Origin: Candidatus Melainabacteria bacterium
GTDB lineage: Bacteria > Cyanobacteriota > Vampirovibrionia > Obscuribacterales > Obscuribacteraceae
Direction: 5' to 3'
DNA length: 5,859 nt
Assembly (NCBI GenBank): GCA_003175915.1
Contig: PSRH01000213.1
Coordinates: forward strand, 1 to 5,859
The position numbers and the translations under genes were made by a program. The stretch's first letter is position 1. Every line of letters begins with the position of its first letter. The notes beneath the pieces were generated by a model. It made no database searches and was not told the DNA's origin. It saw only the letters and a program-made list of their open reading frames with translations. Shown here piece by piece: positions 5,348-5,859 of this stretch.

Positions 5348-5859
5348 ATGGTGGAGACATGGGATGAGCGGGCACGCGGCTGGATCAAGACGCTGTTCGG
5401 CGATACTAATGAGAAGCGTTTGAAGCTTTTAACCGGTTATGTCACTGCCGCCAATGCTCTGGAGCCCAGCCTGGAAAAGCTCAGCGACGAAGCGTTAAAG
5501 GGAAAGACAGGCGAGTTCAAGGAAAAGATCGAGAAGGCCCTCGCCAATGTGGCGGACGTCAAGTTGATGCCTGATGACGCGCCGAAAATGCCTGGGCAGT
5601 TCCGTACCCAGAAGGATAAAGTTCTTTCTGAAGTCTTAGAGCAAATCTTGCCGGAAGCGTTCGCTGTAGTTCGCGAGGCTGGCAAGCGCACCCTAGGCAT
5701 GAGGCACTTTGATGTGCAGCTTATTGGCGGAGCAGCCCTGCACTTCAATAAGATCGCCGAAATGCGTACGGGTGAAGGCAAGACCCTGGTTGCTACCTTG
5801 CCGGCATATCTCAACGCCTTAAGCGGCAGAGGCGTGCACGTGGTCACCGTCAACGACTA
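5348..5859 (+). CDS. secA: Preprotein translocase ATPase SecA, N-terminal part (3' end cut by window)
   Basis: Motor ATPase of the general secretion pathway, which pushes unfolded preproteins through SecYEG at the cytoplasmic membrane; it would also export the two lipoproteins encoded here. My translation gives 170 codons plus two bases before the edge. Family landmarks are WIKTLFGD (12-19), LPEAFAVVREAGKR (101-114), LGMRHFDVQLIGG (116-128), Walker A MRTGEGKT (139-146, Lys145) and LPAYLNALSGRGVHVVTVND (151-170), all characteristic of SecA nucleotide-binding domain 1. In E. coli the Walker A lysine is residue 108, so this protein has about 37 extra residues before it, mostly in a charged segment around 63-98 containing PDDAPKMPGQFRTQKDK. 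The frame stays open to the window end, so the gene is partial rather than broken. The start is backed by the AAAGGAG at 5332. Confidence 0.96.
   Translation, partial: MVETWDERARGWIKTLFGDTNEKRLKLLTGYVTAANALEPSLEKLSDEALKGKTGEFKEKIEKALANVADVKLMPDDAPKMPGQFRTQKDKVLSEVLEQILPEAFAVVREAGKRTLGMRHFDVQLIGGAALHFNKIAEMRTGEGKTLVATLPAYLNALSGRGVHVVTVND

Noticed and set aside
5437..5853. 138-residue open frame on the - strand
   Set aside because: It is antisense to secA, whose conserved motifs are unmistakable; its Ser/Arg/Pro-rich composition is typical of a shadow frame.
1..5859. CRISPR array, insertion sequence, tRNA or a novel multi-gene defence system
   Set aside because: No regularly spaced repeats, transposase motifs, terminal repeats or tRNA-like folds were seen. 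The only defence-related element is the solitary AbiEi-like gene.

Overview
The window is a stretch of bacterial chromosome of balanced base composition. It carries five complete or nearly complete genes and the first 512 bases of secA. Lipobox signal peptides, RlmN and SecA are all bacterial. The SecA start most resembles cyanobacterial and related sequences by eye (motif run LPEAFAVVREAGKR..LGMRHFDVQL). A lineage near Cyanobacteriota or Melainabacteria is therefore possible, but this is only a guess.

Left half (1-3202, + strand): a tight cluster that reads as one operon. It starts with an ABC ATPase of the polar amino acid type, cut at its 5' end by the window edge. One base later comes a lipoprotein substrate-binding protein, which overlaps a second, paralogous binding protein by 4 bases. 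After 16 bases follows a small membrane-anchored DUF2939-like protein. The ATPase would power uptake of a small solute delivered by one or both binding proteins. No permease is present; it would have to lie upstream or elsewhere.

Middle (3213-5075, - strand): rlmN, the radical-SAM methyltransferase of 23S rRNA A2503 and tRNA A37. After a 150-base gap comes a gene for a DUF6088/AbiEi-like winged-helix protein, the antitoxin type of type IV toxin-antitoxin systems. No AbiEii toxin lies beside it. Two inverted repeats that abut each other sit just upstream of its strong ribosome binding site and are candidate autoregulatory operators. The gene converges on the transporter cluster with only 10 bases between the stops.

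Right end (5076-5859): a 272-base divergent intergenic region, then the start of secA on the + strand, running off the window. Its N-terminal region is about 37 residues longer than in E. coli SecA before the Walker A motif.

I see no CRISPR array, insertion sequence, tRNA or rRNA gene. The most unusual points are the solitary AbiEi-like gene with its paired inverted repeats, the tandem binding proteins with diverged ligand-pocket residues, and the degenerate ABC signature of the ATPase.
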